Positions 48,803-57,800 of a DNA stretch of 64,000 nucleotides are shown piece by piece. The notes under the pieces were generated by a model. It was not told the DNA's origin. It did not search any database and saw only the letters and a list, made by a program, of their open reading frames with translations. The DNA is taken from contig NZ_NERW01000001.1 of NCBI RefSeq assembly GCF_003063505.1, forward strand, positions 798,501 to 862,500, given 5' to 3'. Both the position numbers and the translations under genes were made by a program. This DNA is from Limnohabitans sp. T6-20 (GTDB lineage Bacteria; Pseudomonadota; Gammaproteobacteria; Burkholderiales; Burkholderiaceae_C). Position 1 is the first letter of the stretch. Each line of letters begins with the position of its first letter.

Positions 48803-48818
48803 AGACCGTATTGAACCA

Positions 48819-49763
48819 TTATTTGCTGAAGGTTTTGGCACCCCAAGCCTTAGCGTCTTGCAAGAGCTGGGTGGTGCGGCCCGGCACGTTGGCCATGGGC
48901 AGGCCGTTGGGGTCTTGTGACCATTCGACCATGGAGCCCGCGTAGAGTTTCACGTTTTTCTGGCCCAGCACCTCGGACATGGCAAACCAGTTGGTGGCCG
49001 CCCAGTGGCCGGTGTTGCAAAAGGACACGGTTTCCTTGGCGGGATCGATCGGGCTGGCGGCGGCGATCTTTTTGGCCTGGTCAGCGGGCACAAAGGCCGA
49101 GCTGCCGGGGGCAAACCACTTGTCGTGTTGCAGGTTCACTGCGCCGTCCAGGGTACCGGCCACTTTGGCGGCAGGCGCTTTGGTTTCGCCGTTGAAGAAG
49201 GCGGCAGGGCGGGCGTCGATCAGGGTGGCGTCACCTGTCTTGACGCGTTGGATCAGTTCTTCCTTGGTCGCAACCTGGCTGTTGTCCAGCTTGGGCTGGA
49301 AGTTGCTGGCGGCGATTTTGACCGCGTCGGCGTTTTGTGTCAGACCGGCTTCGCTCCAGGCCTTGAGGCCCCCGTTGAGCACCGACAGCTCTTTGAGGCC
49401 CAGCACTTTGAGCGTCCAGTAGACACGGGCCGTGGCACCAAAGTCGGTGGCGTCAGCGCCGCTGGAGACCACCACCGCATGGGTGGCGGGTGTCAGGCCC
49501 AGGCTTTGCACCAGCGCGGTCAATTTGGGCAACTCAGGCAGTTCGCCCGGGTTGTGCGCGGGGCCGCGCCAGCTGCCATAAGGCGCGTTGACGGCACCGG
49601 CAATGTGACCGGTGGCATAGGCTTTGGCGTCGCGGATGTCGATCACGCGCACTTGCGGGTTGCTCAGTTTGGTCTGCAGTTCGGCAGGGCTCAGCAGGGG
49701 TTGGGCGGCAGAAGCGGCAGCACCGAAGGCCAAGCTCAACAAAAGGGTGGAGATTTTTTTCAT
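48819..49763 (-). CDS. Periplasmic tandem rhodanese (sulfurtransferase)
   Basis: A 314-residue protein with signal peptide (KKISTLLLSLAFGAAASAAQ) and two rhodanese domains. The first, inactive one has VIDIRDAKAYATGHIAGAVN; the second has LIDARPAAFFNGE and the active cysteine in SFCNTGHWAATNWF. It would carry sulfur, or selenium as a perselenide, on that cysteine. It opens the operon: the YedE-like gene starts 16 bp downstream. Delivery of sulfane sulfur or selenium to the transporter is a reasonable inference. Confidence 0.87.
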   Translation of the reverse strand: MKKISTLLLSLAFGAAASAAQPLLSPAELQTKLSNPQVRVIDIRDAKAYATGHIAGAVNAPYGSWRGPAHNPGELPELPKLTALVQSLGLTPATHAVVVSSGADATDFGATARVYWTLKVLGLKELSVLNGGLKAWSEAGLTQNADAVKIAASNFQPKLDNSQVATKEELIQRVKTGDATLIDARPAAFFNGETKAPAAKVAGTLDGAVNLQHDKWFAPGSSAFVPADQAKKIAAASPIDPAKETVSFCNTGHWAATNWFAMSEVLGQKNVKLYAGSMVEWSQDPNGLPMANVPGRTTQLLQDAKAWGAKTFSK

Positions 49764-49839
49764 AAGAGGATTCAAATATGCTGGTTCAAGATGTGCGGAT
49801 TGTGAGCAAAGCGATCAGATCAGTGAACGATTATTTAGT

Positions 49840-49855
49840 TGGTTGTATATAACCA
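49840..49855. promoter_or_regulatory. Palindrome upstream of the rhodanese/selenium operon
   Basis: TGGTTGTATATAACCA, arms TGGTT/AACCA with a TATA centre and one imperfect pair. It lies in the 140-bp gap between the MFS gene and the rhodanese gene, in an AT-rich patch that should contain the promoter. A repressor site is plausible; no regulator gene is next to it. Confidence 0.4.
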
Positions 49856-49903
49856 GATGCGTATAAAAGGACCCAACAGATGGGGCGGTCGGCCCAAGTG
49901 TTG

Positions 49904-51127
49904 TCAGCGGCGAAGTTTTTGGGCCTTGTTTTGGGCAGTCCATAGCGCTGCGGTGCCGAGCACGCTGGCCACCAGCAACCACCACAGTGCCAAGGTGTAA
50001 CCATGCTGGGGTGACCAGAGCAGGCCCAGCGTGAGAGGCGCTGCTGCCCGAGCCAGCGCAATCGGCAGACCCAGCAGGCCATTGAGCTGCCCGACATGGG
50101 TGCGGCTGACGTATTGCGCCATGGCGGTACCTTTGACGATGGTGTTCAAGCCATTGCCCAAACCGTAAAGCACCACAAACACCAGCGAGGCGAGGGGGTT
50201 CAGGCCACCGACCAACAACACCAAGATGCCCGCCGGGATCAGGGTTGGAATCCAGCGGTTGGCGGCGTGCACATCCCAATAGCGCTCAAACACAAACAAC
50301 AACAGCCGACCCACGACCTGGATCACACCGATTGCAGCGGGGATGGCGATGACCCAAACAGGCGACAAGCCGGACTCTTGCAACAGCGCAATCATGTGCG
50401 CGGGCAGCGCCGAAGTGACCGACATCATGAGCACCATGAACAAGGCCAGCAACCAAAATGGCGACTGGCGCAGGTGTTCACGCACCGACAGGGGTTGGCG
50501 TTTTGATTCGCTTGACGCTGGGTTGGCATGGCTTTCGCTGTGCGCAGCACCGTGCAGCAACCAGCCGTGCAAGGGGGCGCAAACCAGCAGTTGCAAAGCT
50601 GCCAAGGCCCAAAGGGCATGCCGCCAACCCCACAGGTCCATCCACCAGGCAAACAGCGGAATGAACACCGTGCTGGCCAGTCCACCTAAAAAGGTCAACG
50701 TGATGATGGCGCGCCGAAAGTCTTGCGGGAAGCGCCGGGTGACGACCGCAAAGGCCGGGGTGTACAGCGTGGCGGCCAAGCCCAAGCCCAGCCAAATCCA
50801 GGTGCCGTAAAAGCCCACCTTCGAGCTGACAAAGCTGTGGGCCAGCAACCCCAGGCCAACCCAGACCGAGCCCAGCGTCATCACCACACGCTCGCGCCCG
50901 GCGTCGATCCAGCGGCCCACCAGGTAAGCCATCAAGCCTTCGGCCAGCAAGGCCAGGCTGAATGCGAGTGAGGATTCAGCGCGCGTCATGCCCAGCTCGG
51001 CTTCGAGCGGGGTCATGAGCAAAGAGAAGGTGTAAAAAACACTGCCCCAGGTGATGAGCTGGGGCAGGGAAAGCCAGAAGCTGAAAGAGGTCAGGGAAGG
51101 CAGAACCCGGGGAGAAGCCTGTTGCAT
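49904..51127 (-). CDS. MFS transporter
   Basis: A 407-residue major facilitator with about 12 hydrophobic segments. It begins with FSFWLSLPQLITWGSVFYTF and has the MFS loop region YLVGRWIDAGRERVVM and ALPAHMIALLQESGLSPVWV. It resembles the OFA/monocarboxylate-type facilitators. The ATG at 51127 is chosen because the upstream extension has no membrane pattern. It is on the same strand as the selenium operon and 140 bp upstream of it, so a link is possible but unproven. The substrate is unknown. Confidence 0.82.
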   Translation of the reverse strand: MQQASPRVLPSLTSFSFWLSLPQLITWGSVFYTFSLLMTPLEAELGMTRAESSLAFSLALLAEGLMAYLVGRWIDAGRERVVMTLGSVWVGLGLLAHSFVSSKVGFYGTWIWLGLGLAATLYTPAFAVVTRRFPQDFRRAIITLTFLGGLASTVFIPLFAWWMDLWGWRHALWALAALQLLVCAPLHGWLLHGAAHSESHANPASSESKRQPLSVREHLRQSPFWLLALFMVLMMSVTSALPAHMIALLQESGLSPVWVIAIPAAIGVIQVVGRLLLFVFERYWDVHAANRWIPTLIPAGILVLLVGGLNPLASLVFVVLYGLGNGLNTIVKGTAMAQYVSRTHVGQLNGLLGLPIALARAAAPLTLGLLWSPQHGYTLALWWLLVASVLGTAALWTAQNKAQKLRR

Positions 51128-51173
51128 GAGCCCATTATCGGGGCCATGCCACAGGCAGGAAGTCGCGCGTTGT

Positions 51174-51530
51174 TCAGCGCACCGTGACCAATTGCCAGCC
51201 TTCAGGGCAATAGGATGTGTTCGGATAAAACTGCCCAACAGAGCTGCAGTAATAGCTGGCGCTGGCAGCCGGCGGCGGTGGCACATAGGTCACCGCAGGC
51301 GATACGTAGGTCACTTGGGGTGGCGGTGTGTAGCTGGGTTGGTTGGCCGCAGCGCTGATGGCTGCGCCTGCAATGCCCAACACAATCAGCGGGCCCAACC
51401 AGTCAGAAGAGCGGTGTTGGTGGCCTGTGAACTGCCGCTGTTGGTAGCCATGTGGACCGTCTGCCAAAGCGTGGGTGCTGACAGCGCCAGCAGACAGCGC
51501 GATGACCAAAGTGGCGAGAATTTTCTTCAT
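51174..51530 (-). CDS. Small exported protein with proline-rich middle (118 aa)
   Basis: Signal peptide KKILATLVIALSAGAVSTHA, a hydrophobic segment WLGPLIVLGIAGAAISAAA, a proline/valine/tyrosine-rich linker (SYTPPPQVTYVSPAVTYVPP) and a cysteine-containing end YYCSSVGQFYPNTSYCPEGW. This end recurs in small envelope proteins of Burkholderiales (from memory). It is probably anchored in the inner membrane or secreted. The function is unknown. Confidence 0.7.
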   Translation of the reverse strand: MKKILATLVIALSAGAVSTHALADGPHGYQQRQFTGHQHRSSDWLGPLIVLGIAGAAISAAANQPSYTPPPQVTYVSPAVTYVPPPPAASASYYCSSVGQFYPNTSYCPEGWQLVTVR

Positions 51531-51639
51531 GGGAAGCCTCAGGGTGGACCGTGTTCAACCATAACGTGATCCCGAACAAGTCGTTGACAGCCTGTCGACA
51601 CCGGTTTCGGTCAGTTGTAAGCAGCTGTGACGGCCGTAG

Positions 51640-53172
51640 TCAGTGCTCTTTGAGGACGCGTCGGTACTGCAGCGCTTCGGCCACATGTGCGGCTTCAATG
51701 GTGTCGCTGCCTGCCAGGTCGGCGATGGTGCGGGCCACTTTCAGGCTGCGGTGGATGCTGCGGCCACTCCAGCCCAATTTGGCAGCGGCTTTTTGCAAGA
51801 GCGCTGTGGCCTTGTCATCCAGCCGAGCTTGAGTGTCGATGGCCTGACCTTGCAGCGCTGCGTTGGCGCAGCCTTGGCGTTCCAGTGCGCGGTTGCGTGC
51901 CGCCAAACTGCGTGCGGCAATGGCCTGGGTGTTTTCGCCAGGGGCTGAGTTCAGCAGGTCTTGTGCTGGCAGACTGGGCACTTCGATGTGCAAATCGATC
52001 CGGTCGAGCAGTGGGCCGCTGAGTTTGCCTTGGTAGCGGCTGACCTGGTCGGGCGAGCAGCGGCAGGCTCGGGTCGCGCTGCCCAGATAACCGCAAGGGC
52101 AGGGGTTCATGGCCGCAATCAACTGAAAGCGCGCCGGAAACTCGGCCCGCCGTGCGGCCCGGGCGATGGTGATGGTGCCAGTCTCCAGGGGCTCGCGCAG
52201 GGCCTCCAGGGCGGCCCTTGGGAATTCGGGCAGCTCGTCAAGGAAGAGCACGCCGTGGTGCGCGAGTGAAATTTCTCCAGGGCGCGGTGGCGATCCACCA
52301 CCCACCAGCGCCACCGCACTGGCCGAGTGGTGCGGCTGACCTGTGGGGCGCTGCGCCCAGCGCGCCAAGTCAAAGCGCCCGGCCAGGCTGGCAATCGCCG
52401 CCGACTCCAGCGCATCTTCTACTGACATGGGCGGCAACAAACCCGCAAAGCGTTGAGCCAACATGGACTTGCCCGAGCCGGGTGGGCCAACCATCAAGAG
52501 CGAATGCCCCCCGGCGGCGGCGATCTCCAGCACGCGCTTCACGCCCGCCTGGCCTTTGACATCGGCCAGATCGGCATACAGCGCAGGTGCCGAGGGGGTG
52601 GTGGGTGCCATCCGTGCCCAGCCGTCGCTGGGCTCGGGTGGGGGCTCGTTCGATGGCGGTAAAAACTGCTGCACCACATCCAGCAAGTGCCTGGCCCTGA
52701 AAACTTCGGCATCGGGCACCAACGCCGCTTCTTCGGCGCTGCCCGGCGGCAACACCAAGCGGGTGCGCACCTGTTGCTGGCGCAGCACCAGGCTCATGGC
52801 CAGTGCGCCGCGGACTGGCCGCAATTCACCCGACAAAGACAACTCGCCTGCAAACTCGTAATGAGCCAGTTGGCTGGCGTCAATTTGGCCGCTCGCCGCC
52901 AAAATGCCCAGTGCGATGGGCAAGTCCAGCCGCCCCGAGTCTTTGGGTAGGTCGGCCGGGGCCAGGTTGACGGTGATGCGTTTGTTGTGCGGAAAGTCCA
53001 GACCACTGTTTTGCAGGGCAGAGCGAACGCGCTCACGGGCTTCCTTGACTTCGACATCGGCCAAGCCCACCAAGGTGAAACTGGGCAAGCCATTGGCCAG
53101 ATGCACCTCAACGGTGACGGCGGGCGCTTGCAAGCCAACCAACGCTCGGCTGCGCACCAAACTGAGACTCAT
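51640..53172 (-). CDS. comM: YifB/ComM family Mg-chelatase-like AAA ATPase
   Basis: A 510-residue ATPase of the ComM family, a hexameric helicase that promotes branch migration during natural transformation. It has the N-terminal Lon-like fold (SRALVGLQAPAVTVEVHLAN, GLPSFTLVGLADVEVKEARE), Walker A VGPPGSGKSMLAQRFAGLLP, Walker B GVLFLDELPEF and the zinc cysteines in MNPCPCGYLG followed by CRCSPDQVSRYQ. The ATG at 53172 gives the standard start MSLSLVRSRAL. It stands alone. Confidence 0.93.
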   Translation of the reverse strand: MSLSLVRSRALVGLQAPAVTVEVHLANGLPSFTLVGLADVEVKEARERVRSALQNSGLDFPHNKRITVNLAPADLPKDSGRLDLPIALGILAASGQIDASQLAHYEFAGELSLSGELRPVRGALAMSLVLRQQQVRTRLVLPPGSAEEAALVPDAEVFRARHLLDVVQQFLPPSNEPPPEPSDGWARMAPTTPSAPALYADLADVKGQAGVKRVLEIAAAGGHSLLMVGPPGSGKSMLAQRFAGLLPPMSVEDALESAAIASLAGRFDLARWAQRPTGQPHHSASAVALVGGGSPPRPGEISLAHHGVLFLDELPEFPRAALEALREPLETGTITIARAARRAEFPARFQLIAAMNPCPCGYLGSATRACRCSPDQVSRYQGKLSGPLLDRIDLHIEVPSLPAQDLLNSAPGENTQAIAARSLAARNRALERQGCANAALQGQAIDTQARLDDKATALLQKAAAKLGWSGRSIHRSLKVARTIADLAGSDTIEAAHVAEALQYRRVLKEH

Positions 53173-53314
53173 ATTTTCTCCCTGCCCCATGCTGGTGCAT
53201 GATGTGTGTTCGTGCACGCAGACTTCACGCACCGAACTTGTTTGAATGCTATTCAATCACGCACAGAGTGAGAGCGCACTGGTAAATGCCCTTGGAAGGG
53301 GTCATTGGAGAGGG

Positions 53315-53331
53315 TTGGCACGCTCCCTGCA
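53315..53331 (+). promoter_or_regulatory. Sigma-54-type promoter of torF-glnK-amtB
   Basis: TTGGCACGCTCCCTGCA matches the -24/-12 consensus (TGGCACG-N4-TTGCA) except for one base in the -12 part. It is 39 bp before the torF start. A sigma-54 promoter is expected for a glnK-amtB operon controlled by NtrC under nitrogen limitation. I did not find a clean NtrC site. Confidence 0.75.
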
Positions 53332-53370
53332 TAAGGTGTTTGTCCTTTCTTCACTTTATTGGAGTTCCTC

Positions 53371-54102
53371 ATGAAAAAAATCCTCGTTCCTTCCCTGATC
53401 GCCCTTGCAATCGGTTCTTTGACTTCTGTGGCCCAGGCCCAAACTGCTCCTGAGAGCAGCCTGTCCTTCAACGTGGGCGCTACCACCGACTACCGTTACC
53501 GTGGCATTTCCCAGTCGCGCCTGAAGCCAGCCTTGCAAGGCGGTGTGGACTACGCTGACAAGAGTGGCTTTTATGTAGGTGCTTGGGGCTCATCGATCAA
53601 GTGGATCAAAGATGCTGGCGGTGATGCCAATGTCGAAGTCGACTTGTATGGTGGCTACAAAGGTGCTGTGGGAGATGTGGCCTATGACGTGGGTTTCTTG
53701 CGCTATGAATACCCCAGCAACAAGCTGTCTGTGAGCGCCAATACCAATGAGATTTATGGCGCAGCCACATTTGGCCCTGCAACACTGAAGTACTCGCATG
53801 CCGTGTCCAACCTGTTTGGTTTTGCAGACAGCAAGAACAGCTACTACGTGGATTTGAGCGGAACGTTCGATCTGGGCAGCGGCTTCAGCTTGGTCCCACA
53901 TGTGGGATACCAGTCGGTCAAAAATAACGCCCCATATTCATACACAGACTACTCACTGACCCTGGGTAAAGACTTGGGCAACGGTCTCTCTGCGACAGCT
54001 GCCGTCGTAGGCACAGATGCTGACAAGGCTTTGTACTACACACCTGCAGGCAAGTTCACAGGCAAAACCGGTCTGGTCCTCGGCCTGAAATACGCCTTCT
54101 GA
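53371..54102 (+). CDS. TorF-family outer-membrane protein (putative porin)
   Basis: A 243-residue beta-barrel protein of the TIGR02001/TorF family. It has a signal peptide (KKILVPSLIALAIGSLTSVA), the family start FNVGATTDYRYRGISQSRLK, repeated amphipathic strands and a terminal aromatic residue (LGLKYAF) recognised by the outer-membrane assembly machinery. It precedes glnK by 29 bp and shares the sigma-54 promoter, so it may let a nitrogen compound cross the outer membrane. The ATG at 53371 is used; the open frame runs 12 bases further upstream. Confidence 0.85.
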   Translation: MKKILVPSLIALAIGSLTSVAQAQTAPESSLSFNVGATTDYRYRGISQSRLKPALQGGVDYADKSGFYVGAWGSSIKWIKDAGGDANVEVDLYGGYKGAVGDVAYDVGFLRYEYPSNKLSVSANTNEIYGAATFGPATLKYSHAVSNLFGFADSKNSYYVDLSGTFDLGSGFSLVPHVGYQSVKNNAPYSYTDYSLTLGKDLGNGLSATAAVVGTDADKALYYTPAGKFTGKTGLVLGLKYAF

Positions 54103-54122
54103 TCTCCCACATAAACACTTAA

Positions 54123-54470
<348 letters not shown>

Positions 54471-54493
54471 TCGACCAGAAAGAGAGTCATGAA

Positions 54494-56029
54494 ATGAAAA
54501 AACTACTCGCTACCCTGGCCTTGGGCCTGAGTTTGGGTTTCGGTGTGTTCGGCGCGGCTTCGGTCGCCACCGCGCAAACCGCCCCTGCTGCCGTGACGGC
54601 CCCTGCGGCTGAGGCCAAACCGGCCGATGCAGCCCCCGCACCTACAGCGCCAGCAGCCGCAGCTCCCGCTGCAGCCGAAGCCGCGCCAGCCCCTGTGCCC
54701 AACAAGGCCGACACCGGCTGGATGATGCTGTCCACCATTTTGGTGATCTTGATGGTCATTCCTGGCTTGGCGCTGTTTTACGGCGGCTTGGTGCGCAGCA
54801 AAAACATGCTGTCCGTGCTGATGCAAGTCGTGGTCACCTTCTCGCTGATCACCGTTTTGTGGTTTGTGTATGGCTACAGCTTGGCGTTCACCGAAGGCAA
54901 TGCGTTCATTGGTGGTTTTGACCGCCTGTTCATGAAGGGCATTTGGGACAACGTTGCAGGCACTTTTGCCAACGCCGCCACCTTCAGCAAGGGTGTTTAC
55001 ATCCCCGAGATCTCGTTCGCAGCCTTCCAGGCCACGTTCGCAGGCATCACTTGCGCCCTGATCGTCGGTGCCTTTGCCGAGCGCATCAAGTTCTCCGCCG
55101 TGCTGGCCTTCATGGTGCTGTGGTTCACCTTCAGCTACCTGCCTGTGGCCCACATGGTCTGGTTCTGGATGGGTCCTGACGCTTACGCTTCGGCTGAAGT
55201 GGTCGACGAAATGACCAGCAAAGCCGGTTTGCTGTGGCAGTGGGGCGCGCTGGACTTCGCTGGCGGTACTGTGGTGCACATCAACGCCGCTGTCGCAGGC
55301 TTGGTCGGTGCTTTCATGGTCGGCAAGCGCGTGGGTTATGGCCGCGAATCGATGGCCCCTCACAGCCTGACGTTGACCATGGTCGGTGCCTCTTTGCTGT
55401 GGGTGGGTTGGTTCGGCTTCAACGCTGGCTCCGCTCTGGAAGCCAATGGCTTCGCAGCCCTGGCCTTCATCAACACCTTGATCGCGACAGCGGGTGCCGT
55501 TTTGGCCTGGTGTGTGGGTGAAGCGCTGATGCGCGGCAAAGCCTCCATGTTGGGTGCCGCTTCGGGTGCCGTGGCCGGTTTGGTGGCCATCACGCCAGCA
55601 GCGGGCAACGTCGGTCTGGGTGGCGCTTTGATCATCGGCTTCATCGGCGGCTTCGCTTGCCTGTGGGGTGTGAACGGTCTGAAGAAGTTGTTGGGTGCGG
55701 ACGACTCGCTGGATGTGTTCGGTGTGCATGGTGTGGGCGGTATCGTCGGCGCCTTGTTGACCGGTGTGTTCAACTCCCCCAGCCTGGGCGGCCCCAGCGC
55801 TGTGGGCGACTGGGTCACTGTGGCCATGGTCACACCTGACGCTTATTCCATCGCTGCACAAGTCTGGATCCAGGCCAAAGCCGTGATGTTGACCATCGTC
55901 TGGTCGGGCGTGGTCTCGGTGGTCGCCTTCAAGATCGTTGACCTGACCATTGGTCTGCGTGTCACTGAAGAAGAAGAGCGCGAAGGTCTGGACATTTCTT
56001 CACACGGCGAGTCGGCTTACCACGGCTGA
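54494..56029 (+). CDS. amtB: Ammonium transporter AmtB
   Basis: A 511-residue ammonium channel. It has a signal peptide (KKLLATLALGLSLGFGVFGA), then an unusual alanine/proline-rich segment of about 45 residues before the first membrane helix (GWMMLSTILVILMVIPGLAL), and 11 hydrophobic segments. The twin-histidine pore is seen in TVVHINAAVAG and FGVHGVGGI. The C-terminal cytoplasmic tail that contacts GlnK ends RVTEEEEREGLDISSHGESA. Expression is expected when nitrogen is scarce. Confidence 0.95.
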   Translation: MKKLLATLALGLSLGFGVFGAASVATAQTAPAAVTAPAAEAKPADAAPAPTAPAAAAPAAAEAAPAPVPNKADTGWMMLSTILVILMVIPGLALFYGGLVRSKNMLSVLMQVVVTFSLITVLWFVYGYSLAFTEGNAFIGGFDRLFMKGIWDNVAGTFANAATFSKGVYIPEISFAAFQATFAGITCALIVGAFAERIKFSAVLAFMVLWFTFSYLPVAHMVWFWMGPDAYASAEVVDEMTSKAGLLWQWGALDFAGGTVVHINAAVAGLVGAFMVGKRVGYGRESMAPHSLTLTMVGASLLWVGWFGFNAGSALEANGFAALAFINTLIATAGAVLAWCVGEALMRGKASMLGAASGAVAGLVAITPAAGNVGLGGALIIGFIGGFACLWGVNGLKKLLGADDSLDVFGVHGVGGIVGALLTGVFNSPSLGGPSAVGDWVTVAMVTPDAYSIAAQVWIQAKAVMLTIVWSGVVSVVAFKIVDLTIGLRVTEEEEREGLDISSHGESAYHG

Positions 56030-56070
56030 TCTCTGGTGCCCATCAAGAGGCCGCTGGCCGACCTCTTGCC

Positions 56071-56141
56071 AAGCCCACAACACTTCGGTGTTGTGGGCTT
56101 TCTTATCTCGTCAACACAAAGCCCCTTTTCAAGGGCTTTGT
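56071..56141. terminator. tandem hairpins between amtB and the convergent mocA gene
   Basis: First hairpin: AAGCCCACAACAC, loop TTCG, GTGTTGTGGGCTT (13-bp perfect stem, 56071-56100), followed by TCTT. Second: ACAAAGCCC/GGGCTTTGT (56116-56124 with 56133-56141). They separate two convergent operons. Confidence 0.8.
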
Positions 56142-56197
56142 CTTTGGCGTCGCCAGCGGTGGCCTGCAGGGCAAGACCACGCCGTGCCGCGCCACAT

Positions 56198-56788
56198 TCA
56201 ATCAGGGTGGCGGCTGTGCCAGATGTGTGCCGCGTGGGCCAGGGTCTGCGGTGTGTCCACATCCAGAATGCAGCCCATGTCTTCCAATTCCAGCGTTTGT
56301 GCAGCGTGGCGCTGCATGACACTTTTGGCGCCTTGATCGCCAGACAAAGCCAGCAATTCATCACGGCAGACCTTGCCAAAACCCACTGGGTGGCCGCGCT
56401 GCCCATTGACCAATGGCACGACCACGGTGTGGGTCTGCAAGGCCTGTGCAACGCACCGCAGTGTGTCGGCCTGGATCAAGGGCAAGTCCGCTGGCAGGAT
56501 GAGCCAGCCATGCGCGTTGGCCGTGGCCGCCACGCCGATGGCAATGCTGGTGCCCATGCCCTGTTCATGCAAGTGCGCGGTGTGCTCGGGCTCCACAACA
56601 TGCCAAGGCAGGTCGCACGCTTGCACGGCAGACATGACATGTTGCTTCACGGTCTTCGGTCCCATCGGGGCATCAAGCTTGTGCTGCAGGCCCCCGGCAG
56701 CGCGAAAACGCGCGCCCAGGCCTGCGGCCAGAACGATGACAACGGGCAGGCTTGGCAAACTCAAACGGCGCAAACAGGGCTGCGCCAA
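56198..56788 (-). CDS. mocA: MocA-type molybdenum cofactor nucleotidyltransferase
   Basis: A 196-residue nucleotidyltransferase. It has the NTP-binding start VIVLAAGLGARF, the conserved lysine region GGLQHKLDAP, a GMGTSIAIG loop and LILPADLPLI. MocA adds CMP to molybdopterin for xanthine-oxidase-type enzymes. It is the last gene of the molybdenum hydroxylase operon and overlaps the end of xdhC by 28 bases, which fits a maturation role for the enzyme encoded upstream. Confidence 0.85.
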   Translation of the reverse strand: MAQPCLRRLSLPSLPVVIVLAAGLGARFRAAGGLQHKLDAPMGPKTVKQHVMSAVQACDLPWHVVEPEHTAHLHEQGMGTSIAIGVAATANAHGWLILPADLPLIQADTLRCVAQALQTHTVVVPLVNGQRGHPVGFGKVCRDELLALSGDQGAKSVMQRHAAQTLELEDMGCILDVDTPQTLAHAAHIWHSRHPD

Positions 56789-57783
56789 TCGGTGCGCGCA
56801 TGGGCCTCTGCTGACAAGGTGAGCATGGCGTCAGAGGCACCTTTGTTTTTGACTTGCACGATCTCTGCAATGATCGACACCGCAATTTCTGCAGGCGTTT
56901 TGGCGTCCAGGCGCAAACCCACCGGCCCATGCAAACGAGCCAATGCTGGTTCCCTCAGGTCAAAGTGTTCTGCCAAGCGTTGCTTGCGCGCTTGCTGGTT
57001 GCGTCGGGAACCGAGTGCACCGACATAAAACGCACTGGAGTTGAGCGCGGTCAAGAGCGCCATATCGTCCAGTTTGGGGTCGTGGGTCAGCGCCACGATG
57101 GCGGTATGCGCATCCGGTTGAATGGCCAACACTTCGTCGTCCGGCATGCCCGCCAAATGGGTCACGCCGGGCAGACTCCAGCCCGCGGTGTATTCCTTGC
57201 GGGGCTCGCACACCAGCACGTCAAAGTCGAGCATCTGCGCCATTTGCGCGACCGATTGGCTCAACTGTCCAGCACCGATCAACAGCAGCCGCCAGCGTGG
57301 GCCAAACAAGGTGGTCAAGGTGCTGCCATCAAATGCCAAGGCTTCGCTGCGTTGGGCATCGCGCAATTGAACGCTGCCGTCGCGAAGCGTCAGCGTACGA
57401 GCCACCAGCTGGTGCGCGCTGGTGCGTTGCAAAACCTGCTCGATCCAGTGGGTGTCAAAAACAGGCTCCTGCACCAGTCGCAATGTACCGCCGCAAGGCA
57501 AGCCAAAGCGCGTGGCTTCTTCTTTGGTCACGCCATAAGCCACCATCGACGGGTGTTTCAAATTGGCGTATTCGCCAGCCCGGATGCGTGCAATCAGATC
57601 GTCTTCCACGCACCCCCCCGAGACCGAGCCACTGACACCACCATCGTCCCGCACGGCCAACAAGGCACCGGGTGGCCTGGGGGCGCTGCCCCAGGTTTCC
57701 ACCACAGTGACCAGGGTCACGCCGTGACCGGCCTGTTTCCAGGCCAGCACGTCGGACAGGACACGAAGATCCAGGCTTTCCAT
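56761..57783 (-). CDS. xdhC: XdhC/CoxI family molybdoenzyme maturation factor
   Basis: A 340-residue protein with an N-terminal XdhC_CoxI domain (GHGVTLVTVVETWGSAPRPP, then VSGSVSGGCVEDDLI) and a C-terminal Rossmann domain (LLLIGAGQLSQSVAQMAQML, and YVGALGSRRNQQARKQRLAE). XdhC binds the molybdenum cofactor, helps its sulfuration and inserts it into xanthine-dehydrogenase-type enzymes. GGAG precedes the ATG. It starts 17 bp after the large subunit gene. Confidence 0.9.
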   Translation of the reverse strand: MESLDLRVLSDVLAWKQAGHGVTLVTVVETWGSAPRPPGALLAVRDDGGVSGSVSGGCVEDDLIARIRAGEYANLKHPSMVAYGVTKEEATRFGLPCGGTLRLVQEPVFDTHWIEQVLQRTSAHQLVARTLTLRDGSVQLRDAQRSEALAFDGSTLTTLFGPRWRLLLIGAGQLSQSVAQMAQMLDFDVLVCEPRKEYTAGWSLPGVTHLAGMPDDEVLAIQPDAHTAIVALTHDPKLDDMALLTALNSSAFYVGALGSRRNQQARKQRLAEHFDLREPALARLHGPVGLRLDAKTPAEIAVSIIAEIVQVKNKGASDAMLTLSAEAHARTDWRSPVCAV

Positions 57784-57800
57784 GCGATCTCCAGTGGTCT

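Noticed and set aside
48819..49763. YnjE of the ynj operon
   Set aside because: Although a rhodanese, it is 16 kb from ynjBCD-F, is shorter than YnjE and belongs to the YedE/SelD operon by spacing.
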